Of a stretch of 46,137 nucleotides of DNA, positions 34,526 to 42,641 are shown in pieces (position 1 is the stretch's first letter; each line of letters starts with the position of its first letter). The stretch is taken from positions 1 through 46,137 of the IMG/VR virus record IMGVR_UViG_3300042864_000650; one strand, 5' to 3'. The notes under the pieces were generated by a model. It was given only the letters and a program-made list of their open reading frames with translations, ran no database searches and had not been told where the DNA came from. The DNA comes from a virus. Position numbers and translations under genes: made by a program.

Positions 34526-35538
34526 TTCACCCATTTTTGGTTCTCCATTGTCCATTCCACTGCTTTTGTCAGTGCCTCTTCAAGGCTGTACGGAGGTTTC
34601 CATCCAGCGTTCATAATTTTGCTGTTGTCCAGTGCGTAACGGTGGTCATGACCTGGGCGACTTGAGTGGTAATCAACGTTCTCATGATTAATGTTTTTAA
34701 CACCAAGTGTTTTGGCAATTTCATATGTCATTTCTAGTACGTTGCGTTCTTCACCAGCCACGTGCCAACGATTTGGAAGTTGAGGAAAGACAGGGCTGGT
34801 TCCGTATACGTAAGGGGTTGTTTCACGCAAGAGCCAAAGCAAAGCATCAGCATGGTTACGAGCATGTAGCCAATGTCGTGATGAATACACAAACCCATGT
34901 TTTGCTTCCCGACCATGCAAAATAACTTTGTCTCCTGCAAGTAGTGCCTTCATGGTCTTAGGAACAAACTTCTCAATGTCTTGACGTTCCCCATACAAGT
35001 TCATAGTGTTAGTAATAGTCAGGGGGAGACCGTATGTGCGCCAGTAAGAGATAGCAACAGCCTCTTGCCCAACCTTGCTAGCCGCATATGGGTTAGATGG
35101 AAGCATGGGGTCAATCCACTCACGGTGTGCGTAACCTTCAGGGGCAGGACCATACACCTCATCAGTAGAAATCTGAATAAAGTGTTCTAGGTTGTCTTGG
35201 TGACGTGCCCACTCCACAAGGTTGGTGGTTGCCATGATGTTGTTCAAAATAAAAGGAACTGGATTGGTAATTGACCTATCCACATGCGACTCAGCCGCAA
35301 GGTGTAGAACATAATTTACATCAGGGGTGTTTGGAGGCATCGGGGAGCGTAGGTCATGCCACATAATGTGAACACGCTTGGGGTCATACCCATTGATGTC
35401 CGTTAAGCGGTCAACCCGTCCTGCATAGGTAAGGGAATCAACTATCGTGATTTCCCAATCGGTGTTGACGAGGAGGTGTTCAATAAGATGGTGACCTGCA
35501 AAACCACAACCGCCAGTTACTAGTACATGTTTAGACAT
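34522..35538 (-). CDS. dTDP-glucose 4,6-dehydratase-like (RmlB)
   Basis: The 338-aa extended SDR has the NAD motif VLVTGGCGFAGHHLIEHLL, LHLAAESHVDRSI, STDEVYGPAPEG, catalytic NPYAASKVGQEA (YxxxK) and a family-typical C-terminal SRPGHDHRYALD. RmlB makes 4-keto-6-deoxy sugars for glycans. With the two plus-strand sugar genes at 12.8-14.4 kb and the glycosyltransferase next door, a phage-encoded glycan pathway is plausible. TAGACT lies 6 nt before the ATG. Confidence 0.85.
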   Translation of the reverse strand: MSKHVLVTGGCGFAGHHLIEHLLVNTDWEITIVDSLTYAGRVDRLTDINGYDPKRVHIMWHDLRSPMPPNTPDVNYVLHLAAESHVDRSITNPVPFILNNIMATTNLVEWARHQDNLEHFIQISTDEVYGPAPEGYAHREWIDPMLPSNPYAASKVGQEAVAISYWRTYGLPLTITNTMNLYGERQDIEKFVPKTMKALLAGDKVILHGREAKHGFVYSSRHWLHARNHADALLWLLRETTPYVYGTSPVFPQLPNRWHVAGEERNVLEMTYEIAKTLGVKNINHENVDYHSSRPGHDHRYALDNSKIMNAGWKPPYSLEEALTKAVEWTMENQKWVK

Positions 35539-35544
35539 GTACGG

Positions 35545-35550
35545 AGTCTA
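35545..35550 (-). promoter_or_regulatory. -10 hexamer TAGACT, leaderless
   Basis: TAGACT is exactly 6 nt before the ATG at 35538. Confidence 0.5.
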
Positions 35551-35570
35551 TGTCCTTATTTGGGGACTTG

Positions 35571-37007
35571 TCAACTCTCTTCAGATAAATCAATTATGTC
35601 TGCGTAAAGGGCGTCGGTTTGTCCACTGTCAAATCCACCGTTGGGGAGTTGGCGAGCATGCTCCCCAGCCTTTTGTCCAAACAGTCGGGACAGTACGCCA
35701 CTGGAGCCACTTGCTTCTACCTTGAGACTGACCATCTCTCGGTTGTCTGAGATGTTTCGCATCTTCTCTACAAGGGCAAACACTCTGTCCATTTCAGCCG
35801 ACAGAGACGGGTCAAGACCTTGCCCTTCCATCTCTTCAGCAAACCTAGCGAACATCACACGACCCACTTGCATCTCTACAAGCGCCCTCATTGCGGCACT
35901 AAGTTGGTCTTTAGTCCGAATCTCAATCGGCAAAGAAAACGCACACTCAGTATTTTCTTGAAATGAGGGACAACGTGAGGATAAGTAGCAATTATTACAC
36001 TGTCGTAAAGGGTTCGCATTGTACCTAAGCAGGGGGGTTATTTCAGGGGCAATTTCAATAGATTCCCCTTCTCTATCAAGGCTTTGCGACCCCATAGAGG
36101 TAATGTTCTCTACACCCATTACTGGTAGCAATACACGGTTACCCTCGTGCCGCTTCTCAGGCACGTTGGTAGCAATACTTGTACCCCTAGGAACCACGTT
36201 TCCTGCATCAGGGGTATTAGGGTTGGTAGCAATTATGTCCCCGTTTTTAGGGGTACCAAATTCTTGCTCATCATCGTCTTGCATGTGGTCATAGCCCCCA
36301 AATGTTTTAGTTTCCCATTGCTTCCAAGACTCAATAGCAAGCGAACCAACGGCAGACACTTCGTCTTCCATGACTGCGTCAATGTCAATACCAAGGCGAA
36401 TAATATCGGCACGATGTTTCTTACGAGCAGAGTCTTTTTGTTGTGCTGGGTACCTGCGTAGCCCATGCCCATCCCACACCTGTGTCTCGCCATAGCGGAT
36501 GACAGACGTCCATGAGACCACCACAACGGAGTCCCAAGCAATGCTTTCAATCAAGTCAGGCTTAGATGTGAGACCAATGAGGTGGGTGCCCCATCGGGTT
36601 GACAACTGCTTGATTCGGTTTAGGTTCTTACCGTTAATAGCCTTGTCAGAGATAGCAACCTTGCCATGTCGCTGGCACAACCATGCCAACCTCTCAAGGT
36701 CTTCGGGGTCATTCCAGATAGGAACGTACTTTTCTCCAAGCCATGCACCATCGTACTGGGGCTGTCCAATGACAATACTGAGGTTGTCAGCATGCTGACG
36801 AATAAAAGTATCGTACTTAGCGATGTCTTCGTCTGTCTCAGAAACATAAAGAAGAACCTCTCCACCATTGAACATGGTGCCAAGGTCTTGTTCTTTTTTC
36901 TTTGGGACAGGGAGATGAGTCAGATTGATACCAAAACGAGTTACCCCTGCGGATAACAGCATGTTTCGGTAAGAGCCTTTCTCAGCACCACCAAAGTATA
37001 TTTTCAT
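35571..37007 (-). CDS. TIM-barrel-like actinophage protein with Cys cluster
   Basis: The 478-aa protein begins MKIYFGGAEKGSYRNMLLSA and passes through WDSVVVVSWTSVIRYGETQV and WDGHGLRRYPAQQKDSARKK, a layout seen in a conserved actinophage family loosely like tRNA-guanine transglycosylase barrels. The C-terminal part has CNNCYLSSRCPSFQENTEC, a likely zinc or Fe-S site, and a helical end. Function is not known. Start ATG 37007 overlaps the upstream stop (ATGA). Confidence 0.65.
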   Translation of the reverse strand: MKIYFGGAEKGSYRNMLLSAGVTRFGINLTHLPVPKKKEQDLGTMFNGGEVLLYVSETDEDIAKYDTFIRQHADNLSIVIGQPQYDGAWLGEKYVPIWNDPEDLERLAWLCQRHGKVAISDKAINGKNLNRIKQLSTRWGTHLIGLTSKPDLIESIAWDSVVVVSWTSVIRYGETQVWDGHGLRRYPAQQKDSARKKHRADIIRLGIDIDAVMEDEVSAVGSLAIESWKQWETKTFGGYDHMQDDDEQEFGTPKNGDIIATNPNTPDAGNVVPRGTSIATNVPEKRHEGNRVLLPVMGVENITSMGSQSLDREGESIEIAPEITPLLRYNANPLRQCNNCYLSSRCPSFQENTECAFSLPIEIRTKDQLSAAMRALVEMQVGRVMFARFAEEMEGQGLDPSLSAEMDRVFALVEKMRNISDNREMVSLKVEASGSSGVLSRLFGQKAGEHARQLPNGGFDSGQTDALYADIIDLSEES

Positions 37008-37234
37008 TCCCAGCCAACTCTGCGCCACACCGAAGGGGAGTGGTTCTGCTCTACAAGTAGGCGTTCAAGGTCATCGGCGTATAGGCGAACCATGGAGAAA
37101 CAAGGCATCTCACCATTCTCTTCGCACCATGCGTCTTCATCTTCTGTGCTTGGGTATCCATCGTGTTCTACACATATAGGTGGACCACAGAAACTCTTAT
37201 CCATCCCAATTTGATACCATTCTTCAAACGTCAT
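37004..37234 (-). CDS. Conserved actinophage protein (76 aa)
   Basis: The product begins MTFEEWYQIGMDKSFCGPPI and has CVEHDGYPSTEDEDAW and VEQNHSPSVWR, the pattern FCGPxxCxxHDGxPxTxxE of a small actinophage family. Its role is unknown. The start at 37234 follows the HAD-like gene stop after 1 bp. Confidence 0.7.
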   Translation of the reverse strand: MTFEEWYQIGMDKSFCGPPICVEHDGYPSTEDEDAWCEENGEMPCFSMVRLYADDLERLLVEQNHSPSVWRRVGWE

Positions 37235-37235
37235 G

Positions 37236-37727
37236 TCACTCAATGTCGCCCCAACTTCTTTCTTTTTTAGCCATTTCTTGCTTATTGATTTCTTCTACAA
37301 GCGTATCCCAACCTTTGATTTCCCGACCTTTATCCCATTCAGGACGAATGGTATGTGGAATGGTCATTAAAAGTGTAGGTATGCCGTAGCGAGCCACTTT
37401 AGCAATAGATTCAGGGTTGGTGTCAATGAACCAATGAGGTTTTCCAAATACTGACGCAAGAGCCATGACTCGGTCATACACAACTTCAGAACTCTTCTCG
37501 CTAGAAATATCTACAGAAGTTGCTTTAAACCCTTCACGCTTTAACCATTCTTTAAGAATTTCTTCACCGTTAATACCATCCCGAGGGATGCCATCTGCAA
37601 TAACCACAATGCGCCCATGGTAATGAGGAAATAAAGCACTCCACAAACGACGTGTTTCAGGACGGGGTTGTCTTGCGCCCAATGACTCTGCTGGGCTAGC
37701 AAGAGTATCAAAGGTAATAAAAATCAT
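37236..37727 (-). CDS. HAD-like actinophage protein (163 aa)
   Basis: Starts MIFITFDTLASPAESLGARQ, has GRIVVIADGIPRDG and PHWFIDTNPESIAKVARYG and TLLMTIPHTIRPEWDKGRE. D-x-D-like motifs and the F-I-D-T strand suggest a HAD-type fold, but catalytic residues are not certain. It belongs to a family found across actinophages. ATGA-coupled to the Cys-rich 155-aa gene. Confidence 0.65.
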   Translation of the reverse strand: MIFITFDTLASPAESLGARQPRPETRRLWSALFPHYHGRIVVIADGIPRDGINGEEILKEWLKREGFKATSVDISSEKSSEVVYDRVMALASVFGKPHWFIDTNPESIAKVARYGIPTLLMTIPHTIRPEWDKGREIKGWDTLVEEINKQEMAKKERSWGDIE

Positions 37728-38191
37728 TGGTCGTAAAGCCCCATAGCCTTACGTTCAATGTGTGCAACGTGTGCACCAGCAGGGCAATACATGCAGAGAT
37801 ACTGGCGCTTCTCTGGCGGAACACCAATCTTGCGACCAATAGTTTTAGCCTCAATGCACCAATCAGGGCAACCATCACTAGGGCGATTGTGCTGGTTAAA
37901 ACATTTCAGGGCTTCAACCTTTAAGTCATCACGGTAATCTTTGATGTACACGTCATGGTCAGACAACTCTTTTGTAAGTGCTGACTCCATATCCAATTTA
38001 CTAGCCGTCTCTGGGTCTGTTCGGTAGATGGTTGCACGACATTTATCTGAGTCAGGGAACTGAGCATTGTGACGATTGCACAACTCAATAAGTTCTTGGT
38101 CATACTCAGGTGGTCCATCATAAGGACGCATCTTGTACATAACACCATGATGTTTGCAAACGAGGATACGGTCAAAACCTGTTTCAGCCAT
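37724..38191 (-). CDS. Cys-rich conserved actinophage protein (155 aa)
   Basis: The N-terminal half is charged and helical; the C-terminal CPDWCIEAKTIGRKIGVP and RQYLCMYCPAGAHV form two CxxC-like pairs, probably a metal site. The same layout recurs in actinobacterial phages with unknown role. AAGGAG lies 6 nt before the ATG, and a hairpin precedes it. Confidence 0.7.
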   Translation of the reverse strand: MAETGFDRILVCKHHGVMYKMRPYDGPPEYDQELIELCNRHNAQFPDSDKCRATIYRTDPETASKLDMESALTKELSDHDVYIKDYRDDLKVEALKCFNQHNRPSDGCPDWCIEAKTIGRKIGVPPEKRQYLCMYCPAGAHVAHIERKAMGLYDQ

Positions 38192-38204
38192 TTTATACTC
38201 CTTG

Positions 38205-38221
38205 GTAGGCTCTCAGCCTAC
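38205..38221 (-). terminator. Hairpin GTAGGCT/AGCCTAC upstream of 38191
   Basis: A perfect 7-bp stem with a GAG loop lies between the 125-aa and 155-aa genes, ending 14 nt before the ATG at 38191. It may terminate, or sit in the leader of the downstream operon. Confidence 0.45.
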
Positions 38222-38241
38222 AGGACAATTAAGTAGGTTGT

Positions 38242-38619
38242 CTAGTACCCTCGTGGTGGGTCATCAGGGTGGTCAAACAAATAAGAATTCCTGCCATCAT
38301 CATTGCCCCATTCTTCTCGTGGGCTTGTCACATTCCAGGCACGTTGGTACCTTTCTTCAGCAATACCATCTACAATACCGTGACGATTTTTAACAACATC
38401 TGAAATCAATGGTGTTGCGTTAGAACCACCACGACCTCTTCCCACACCAGCACGGTGTGAATCAATCAAATTTTGAGCAGTTTCTTCACGGTATTCTTCT
38501 GGAATAGCGCCACCTAAAAATTTAGGGTCATAACCCATTTTGTACGCAAGCATTTGAGAAATGCGTGGCGTTGCTTTATGGTTGTCACCGATACGGCGTC
38601 CTTTGTGGTCTGTTCCCAT
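38242..38619 (-). CDS. Probable virion-associated protein, paralogue A
   Basis: The 125-aa protein begins MGTDHKGRRIGDNHKATPRI, almost a repeat of MTTDHRGRPVGGNHRSTPRV in the 143-aa protein at 40983-41414. The middle has SHRAGVGRGRG and the end DHPDDPPRGY. The paralogous N-terminus suggests a shared binding or targeting element. AGGAG lies 7 nt before the ATG. Function unknown. Confidence 0.65.
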   Translation of the reverse strand: MGTDHKGRRIGDNHKATPRISQMLAYKMGYDPKFLGGAIPEEYREETAQNLIDSHRAGVGRGRGGSNATPLISDVVKNRHGIVDGIAEERYQRAWNVTSPREEWGNDDGRNSYLFDHPDDPPRGY

Positions 38620-38628
38620 CAGTTGCTC

Positions 38629-38826
38629 CTATCGCAAGTGTGTTTCATAGTTCGGAAAGTCTGGTGACGTCTGAACATTATATTGAATTTGCAACTGTTC
38701 CTTACGAATTGTTGCTGAGGTTGGGTCAACTTCTCCACCACGACTTGGGGTGAGAGATTTGAATTTTCCGTCGCCTGCGCCACGGATGAGGTCCATATTC
38801 ATGGAACGGGAATCATTAACTGCCAT
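38629..38826 (-). CDS. Small hypothetical protein (65 aa)
   Basis: Begins MAVNDSRSMNMDLIRGAGDG and ends QTSPDFPNYETHLR. Polar, probably extended. TAGGAT lies 6 nt before the ATG, with a TATAGT immediately next to it. Function unknown. Confidence 0.6.
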   Translation of the reverse strand: MAVNDSRSMNMDLIRGAGDGKFKSLTPSRGGEVDPTSATIRKEQLQIQYNVQTSPDFPNYETHLR

Positions 38827-38832
38827 ACTATA

Positions 38833-38838
38833 ATCCTA
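38833..38838 (-). promoter_or_regulatory. -10 hexamer TAGGAT, leaderless
   Basis: TAGGAT is 6 nt before the ATG at 38826. Confidence 0.5.
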
Positions 38839-40460
38839 TCATTTATTATACTTTGATAATGGGACCCATTGGTCTCCGACTTTTACGTGGCGTTCATTGA
38901 CGCCTTGTGGATTTGGTCTTACGTCCATCTCCATGGGTGCTTTTGGAGCCTCTTTAGGAGACTCCTCTACGCTTTTGGGTCTTTCTTAGGAGCCGCCGCT
39001 TTCTTTGCAGGTTCCTTCTTTGCAGGAGTTTCTTTAGCAGGTGCTGGTGTTTCTTTAACAGCAGCATCTACTTTTTTAGTGGCTGCTTTTTTAACTGCTT
39101 CTTTTTTAGCAACAGGCTTTGCGGCTGGTGCTGTCTTTGCGGCTGGAGCCGCCGCTGGTGCAGGAGTTGCTTTAGCAGGTGCAGGTGCTGGAGCGGCTGG
39201 TTGAACTTGTGGTGGTCCTGCTGTAGCAGGTCCTGTTACTTGTGCTTGAGGACCTGCTGGAGTTGGTCCAGGAGCAGCAGTTGGTCTAGGTGAAGGTGCC
39301 TGTGTACGTGGCGCAGGCGCTGGAGCGGCTGGCGTAGCAGGTGCTCCACTCTTTTTAGGAGTTGCTGGTGCTGGCGTACCGCCACCTGCTGGAGGTGGAG
39401 GAGTAGTTGGTGTGGCACCACCTGCTGGAGGTGCGGCAGGGGGCGCTGGAGGAGGATTAGTCGTATTTGTAGTTGTGGTTTTTGTACTACTATCATCCGA
39501 CTGGGACGCAGAAAGGTCTTTACCTTTTTGAGAAATTGTTCTATTACCAGAATTAACACTTACGTCTCCAGTTGGTGCTGGTGCTTTCGGGTTTTTTGTA
39601 GCAAATGAAGGTGCTCCAAAATCAACGCTGATTTGGTCACCTACTGTGGCGGTGTTCTGCCCACCTGCGCCACCTGGTGCTGCTCCACTGTTTCCACCTT
39701 TGCCACCAGCGCCACCAGCGCCACCAGCGCCACCAGCGGCTTTGCTGTTTGCACGGCGAGTACGTGCGGCTTGAGCGCCTGGGGTGTCAGATACTTGACC
39801 AGCAACACGCCCACCTGTACGAGCACGTTTTGGAGCGGCTGGAGCGGCTGCTCCACCTCCTGCTCCACCTGCACCACCAGGAGCGGCTCCACCGTTTCCT
39901 GTACGACCACCAGCGCCACCACTGGCGTCTTGGGTAACAGAGTTTCCACCAGTTTGGATAACACTTGATTGGACACGCTTGTCTTGTTGAGCACCTGCAC
40001 CAAGCACATCGCCAAAGTTATTGTTACTAAAATCATCGTTACCCATGCTGTAGGAACGGTAAGTATTTCCAACATTTTGTTGTTGAACGGTAGAACCACG
40101 GCGAAGTGCACGACTGCCTGCTGGCTGTGTAATGGATTGCTGTGCGTTTCCACCAGAACCACCCCATGCTTGAGACATAGAACTGGTGCTTCCACCTGTA
40201 GGCATGGTGCCTGAACGACCTGAACTATTGCCTGCACCATAATTTGTCTGTGCAGGGATACCGTAGTTTGGTGTTGCACCTGTGTTTGGTCCTTGGCGTG
40301 GTCCCATAGAGCCAACTGGTCCAGCAGTAGGTGCGGCACCTGTTGGTGCTTGTGTTCCTAATCCTGTTTGGAAGCCAAACGTACGTTGACGAGCACCTTG
40401 TTGTTGTTGAGCATCAAACGTTTGTTGTGCTTGGTCTTGGCGGTAATCATTTACTGGCAT
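38839..40460 (-). CDS. Pro/Ala/Gly-rich protein with -1 frameshift
   Basis: Frame 0 encodes a 497-aa low-complexity protein (38967-40460). It has a Gln/Gly/Thr-rich N-terminus, Gly/Ala blocks (AGGAGGAGGKGG), Pro/Ala blocks, and a Lys/Ala end (AAKPVAKKEAVKKAATKK). Just before its TAG is C CCA AAA (38979-38973), a canonical X XXY YYZ slippery heptamer. After a 7-nt spacer comes an 8-bp stem-loop (38965-38945). A -1 slip gives an extra 44 residues (SVEESPKEAPKAPMEMD... to KYNK) ending at 38839, just before the next gene. The two products would be 497 and 540 aa. Function unknown; probably virion-linked. Confidence 0.75.
38945..38979 (-). promoter_or_regulatory. -1 programmed ribosomal frameshift signal
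   Basis: CCCAAAA (38979-38973) in the 0 frame C CCA AAA, then GCGTAGA spacer (7 nt), then GGAGTCTC-CTAAA-GAGGCTCC (38965-38945; 8 bp with one U-G). Heptamer type, spacing and stem match known -1 sites. The zero-frame stop lies in the spacer. Confidence 0.75.
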
Positions 40461-40768
40461 TATGTTGATAATCCTTGCATTGAATAGCGGCTAGAACCTG
40501 TGAAGTCATCTGCGATAAAGCCGTTACGGAACATTACTGGTGCGCCTGAGACCCAAGAACGATAAGTCGGCGCAAACCTATCGGTGTTTAGAACGTCCAT
40601 AATTCCCATCTCTTGCTTAGAAAAACCTAATCTTTCAGGCATGAGTTGCTGTGGCACGATAGGACGAATTGCTCTGATGGTCTCAGGGTCAGAAATGGCG
40701 CTTTGCAACGACATATCTATGAGCATTTCCTGTCGGGATTGCCAAGGCTTATAGGGGACTTGGGGCAT
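40460..40768 (-). CDS. Hypothetical protein (102 aa)
   Basis: Begins MPQVPYKPWQSRQEMLIDMS and contains QQLMPERLGFSKQEMGIMDV. No recognised family. TAATG on both sides couples it to the low-complexity protein and the zinc-ribbon protein. Possibly a structural helper (inference). Confidence 0.6.
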   Translation of the reverse strand: MPQVPYKPWQSRQEMLIDMSLQSAISDPETIRAIRPIVPQQLMPERLGFSKQEMGIMDVLNTDRFAPTYRSWVSGAPVMFRNGFIADDFTGSSRYSMQGLST

Positions 40769-40983
40769 TACTTATCGGTTCCTGAGTCTTCTGTACCACA
40801 GTCATGGCAACGACCTGACATACCAACAGGTTGTTCTGTATTACAACCTACGCAAGTACCATAGGAGGACCCTGGACCCTTACCTGGACTAAATCTACGT
40901 GCAATGTGAGCACGTGAAACTTTGCGACCTTCATGGTGCGCTTTGTCTTCGGCGGATGCACCGTCGTCACGTGGTCCACCCAT
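40768..40983 (-). CDS. Zinc-ribbon protein, paralogue of 41414-41629
   Basis: The 71-aa product starts MGGPRDDGASAEDKAHHEGR, echoing MGGHRDDGTFAEDKSKGRSL at 41414-41629. It adds a zinc ribbon, GTCVGCNTEQPVGMSG with RCHDCG. Paralogues with a conserved first ~15 residues and different tails again suggest a shared N-terminal tag. Function unknown. Confidence 0.65.
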   Translation of the reverse strand: MGGPRDDGASAEDKAHHEGRKVSRAHIARRFSPGKGPGSSYGTCVGCNTEQPVGMSGRCHDCGTEDSGTDK

Positions 40984-41414
40984 TAGAATGAATCATCCTC
41001 GGCGTAACCTTGGCGGTTCTTTACGGCTTTACCAATGTAACTACCCGTTCCACCTTCAGTACGAACTGCACGGTTAACTTCATGTGGGTAATTAATGCTG
41101 GCGGCTGTATCGCTCCATGCATCATCTCGCCCGTGGTCATATGCACCTGGTCCCACACGGTCCATAACCTCATTGTATTCTTTGTCACCAACGTATGGAC
41201 GAAGACCTGTTTGTACTGGACCTGTTTCAATTGGACCACGTCCACTAAGGGGGGAACCTTGGCGATGTGCTCTAATTACATTAGATGCAAGCCCTGCTGA
41301 TTCATAAAGGCTAATGTTAGTATCACGTTGAATTTGTTTAGCAATTGCTTGCTGTACACGTGGTGTTGAGCGGTGGTTGCCCCCAACAGGGCGACCTCTG
41401 TGGTCAGTAGTCAT
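40983..41414 (-). CDS. Probable virion-associated protein, paralogue B
   Basis: The 143-aa protein begins MTTDHRGRPVGGNHRSTPRV, matching the 125-aa protein at 38242-38619. The middle is helical (QRDTNISLYESAGLASNVIR), then GSPLSGRGPIETGPV, with a disordered C-terminal half. TAATG-coupled both sides. Function unknown. Confidence 0.65.
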   Translation of the reverse strand: MTTDHRGRPVGGNHRSTPRVQQAIAKQIQRDTNISLYESAGLASNVIRAHRQGSPLSGRGPIETGPVQTGLRPYVGDKEYNEVMDRVGPGAYDHGRDDAWSDTAASINYPHEVNRAVRTEGGTGSYIGKAVKNRQGYAEDDSF

Positions 41415-41629
41415 TAGTAGTGTCCTTTCTTCAGACGCTCTTCTTTAAGTGTTTGTTCTTCCTCAATGTCCTCGGGGTCCCAAGGGTCTAGCACTTCGTC
41501 TAGGTCTGGACGAGGCATACCACTTGCTGGTGCATCATCGTTAAATTGAGAAAAATAAGTAGTTTTATCTAAACTACGTCCTTTGGATTTGTCCTCTGCG
41601 AACGTTCCATCGTCTCTGTGCCCACCCAT
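41414..41629 (-). CDS. Acidic protein, paralogue of 40768-40983
   Basis: From the TAATG-coupled ATG 41629 the 71-aa product begins MGGHRDDGTFAEDKSKGRSL. Its tail is acidic (LDEVLDPWDPEDIEEEQ) rather than zinc-binding. A longer upstream start overlaps the next gene and was rejected. Confidence 0.65.
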   Translation of the reverse strand: MGGHRDDGTFAEDKSKGRSLDKTTYFSQFNDDAPASGMPRPDLDEVLDPWDPEDIEEEQTLKEERLKKGHY

Positions 41630-42003
41630 TAGTAACTCATACCCGTTTCTTTTTCCCACTTTTTACGTTCTAACTTTTCGTCTACTTCTTCAGGCTCTTC
41701 CCAGTTAGTAAATCTAACTTTTCCTCTTCCGCCAGTTGAACGACCTTCGTTTGCGGCAAATACCATTCGCACTTGTTCTGCGTCATCGCTATCACCCGAA
41801 AAAACACGGTAACCCTCAGCACGTTCTCCCCACTCTTCAGTGTTTGGACGGCGAACCATGTCACGAGGTCCTACGGTTTCGTCATAGGTTTCAGCATCAG
41901 ATGCATCAACATTGGTGTCATTACCATCGTTAAGGGTCTCAATGAGGGAACGACCATGTCGGCGGTCTCCACCATGTGATGAGCGTCTTACTTTATAAGC
42001 CAT
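41629..42003 (-). CDS. Hypothetical charged protein (124 aa)
   Basis: Basic head (MAYKVRRSSHGGDRRHGRSL), acidic middle (NDGNDTNVDASDAETYDE) and a mixed-charge tail (EVDEKLERKKWEKETG). Appears disordered. Operon position in the coupled block supports it; function unknown. Confidence 0.6.
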   Translation of the reverse strand: MAYKVRRSSHGGDRRHGRSLIETLNDGNDTNVDASDAETYDETVGPRDMVRRPNTEEWGERAEGYRVFSGDSDDAEQVRMVFAANEGRSTGGRGKVRFTNWEEPEEVDEKLERKKWEKETGMSY

Positions 42004-42006
42004 CAG

Positions 42007-42495
42007 TTATCTCCAAGCAGGCATAAGGCTCTTAAAATAAGAGCGTCGTTGTGGGTTCATTTCAACTGGTGCTACATCTGGGGAAGGGATTCCCCGTGGT
42101 CCGACTTTTCCATCGTTTGTTAACCGAACAGGTTCTGCACCTGGTGGTGCAAACTTCTTCCCTTGCGATTGTAATACAAGCGCAGTCATGGGGTTAAACT
42201 CAGCAGGCCATACATAATCGCCAGAATTAATGCGTTCGCCTTTGTGTACGCCTCGGCTGTACTGCCGAGCGTTCATGCGACTAAGTGTTCCTAGAACTTT
42301 ATCTTGACGGCGGTTGGAAGACATTGTTCCAAGGTAACCGTCTGGGTGCAAAGTATCTGGTTGCGAACGGTAACCAGCCAGTGCTTCATCTTTACCACTG
42401 CGGAATACAGGGGCAGGTCCATACAAGTTGTTAGGGACAGCACCTGGAGCCTCAGATGGGTTACTCCATGAAGTAAACGTATTCTGTTGCGCCAT
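42007..42495 (-). CDS. Hypothetical protein (162 aa)
   Basis: Begins MAQQNTFTSWSNPSEAPGAV, contains SSNRRQDKVLGTLSRMNARQ and ends KSLMPAWR. Pro/Gly/Arg-rich and probably extended, like other proteins in this block. TAATG-coupled to the small basic gene upstream. Unknown function. Confidence 0.6.
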   Translation of the reverse strand: MAQQNTFTSWSNPSEAPGAVPNNLYGPAPVFRSGKDEALAGYRSQPDTLHPDGYLGTMSSNRRQDKVLGTLSRMNARQYSRGVHKGERINSGDYVWPAEFNPMTALVLQSQGKKFAPPGAEPVRLTNDGKVGPRGIPSPDVAPVEMNPQRRSYFKSLMPAWR

Positions 42496-42635
42496 TACTG
42501 AAGCCCTCCAGAAGATGGTCCACCAAGAATGCCGCCTTGACCGCCACCCATCATCCCTACGGGGCGTGGGCGTGACAGTGCCTTACGATACTTACTAGCC
42601 GTTGGACGGCGAGAAGGCTTGCGGCGACCAGTCAT
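42495..42635 (-). CDS. Basic Gly-rich miniprotein (46 aa)
   Basis: MTGRRKPSRRPTASKYRKAL is strongly basic, then MMGGGQGGILGGP is Gly-rich. A size and charge like this fit a DNA- or RNA-binding virion peptide (inference). Its stop overlaps the next ATG as TAATG, which supports it as a gene. Confidence 0.6.
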   Translation of the reverse strand: MTGRRKPSRRPTASKYRKALSRPRPVGMMGGGQGGILGGPSSGGLQ

Positions 42636-42641
42636 TAGTAC

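Noticed and set aside
34820-34835. Third parS-like sequence (TTGTTTCACGCAAG) in the RmlB gene
   Set aside because: Only the left half matches; the right half of the palindrome is missing.
39633-39968. Plus-strand Cys/Thr-rich frame opposite the low-complexity gene
   Set aside because: It is the complement of Gly/Ala repeats, with no start signal, and the opposite strand has an intact coupled operon.
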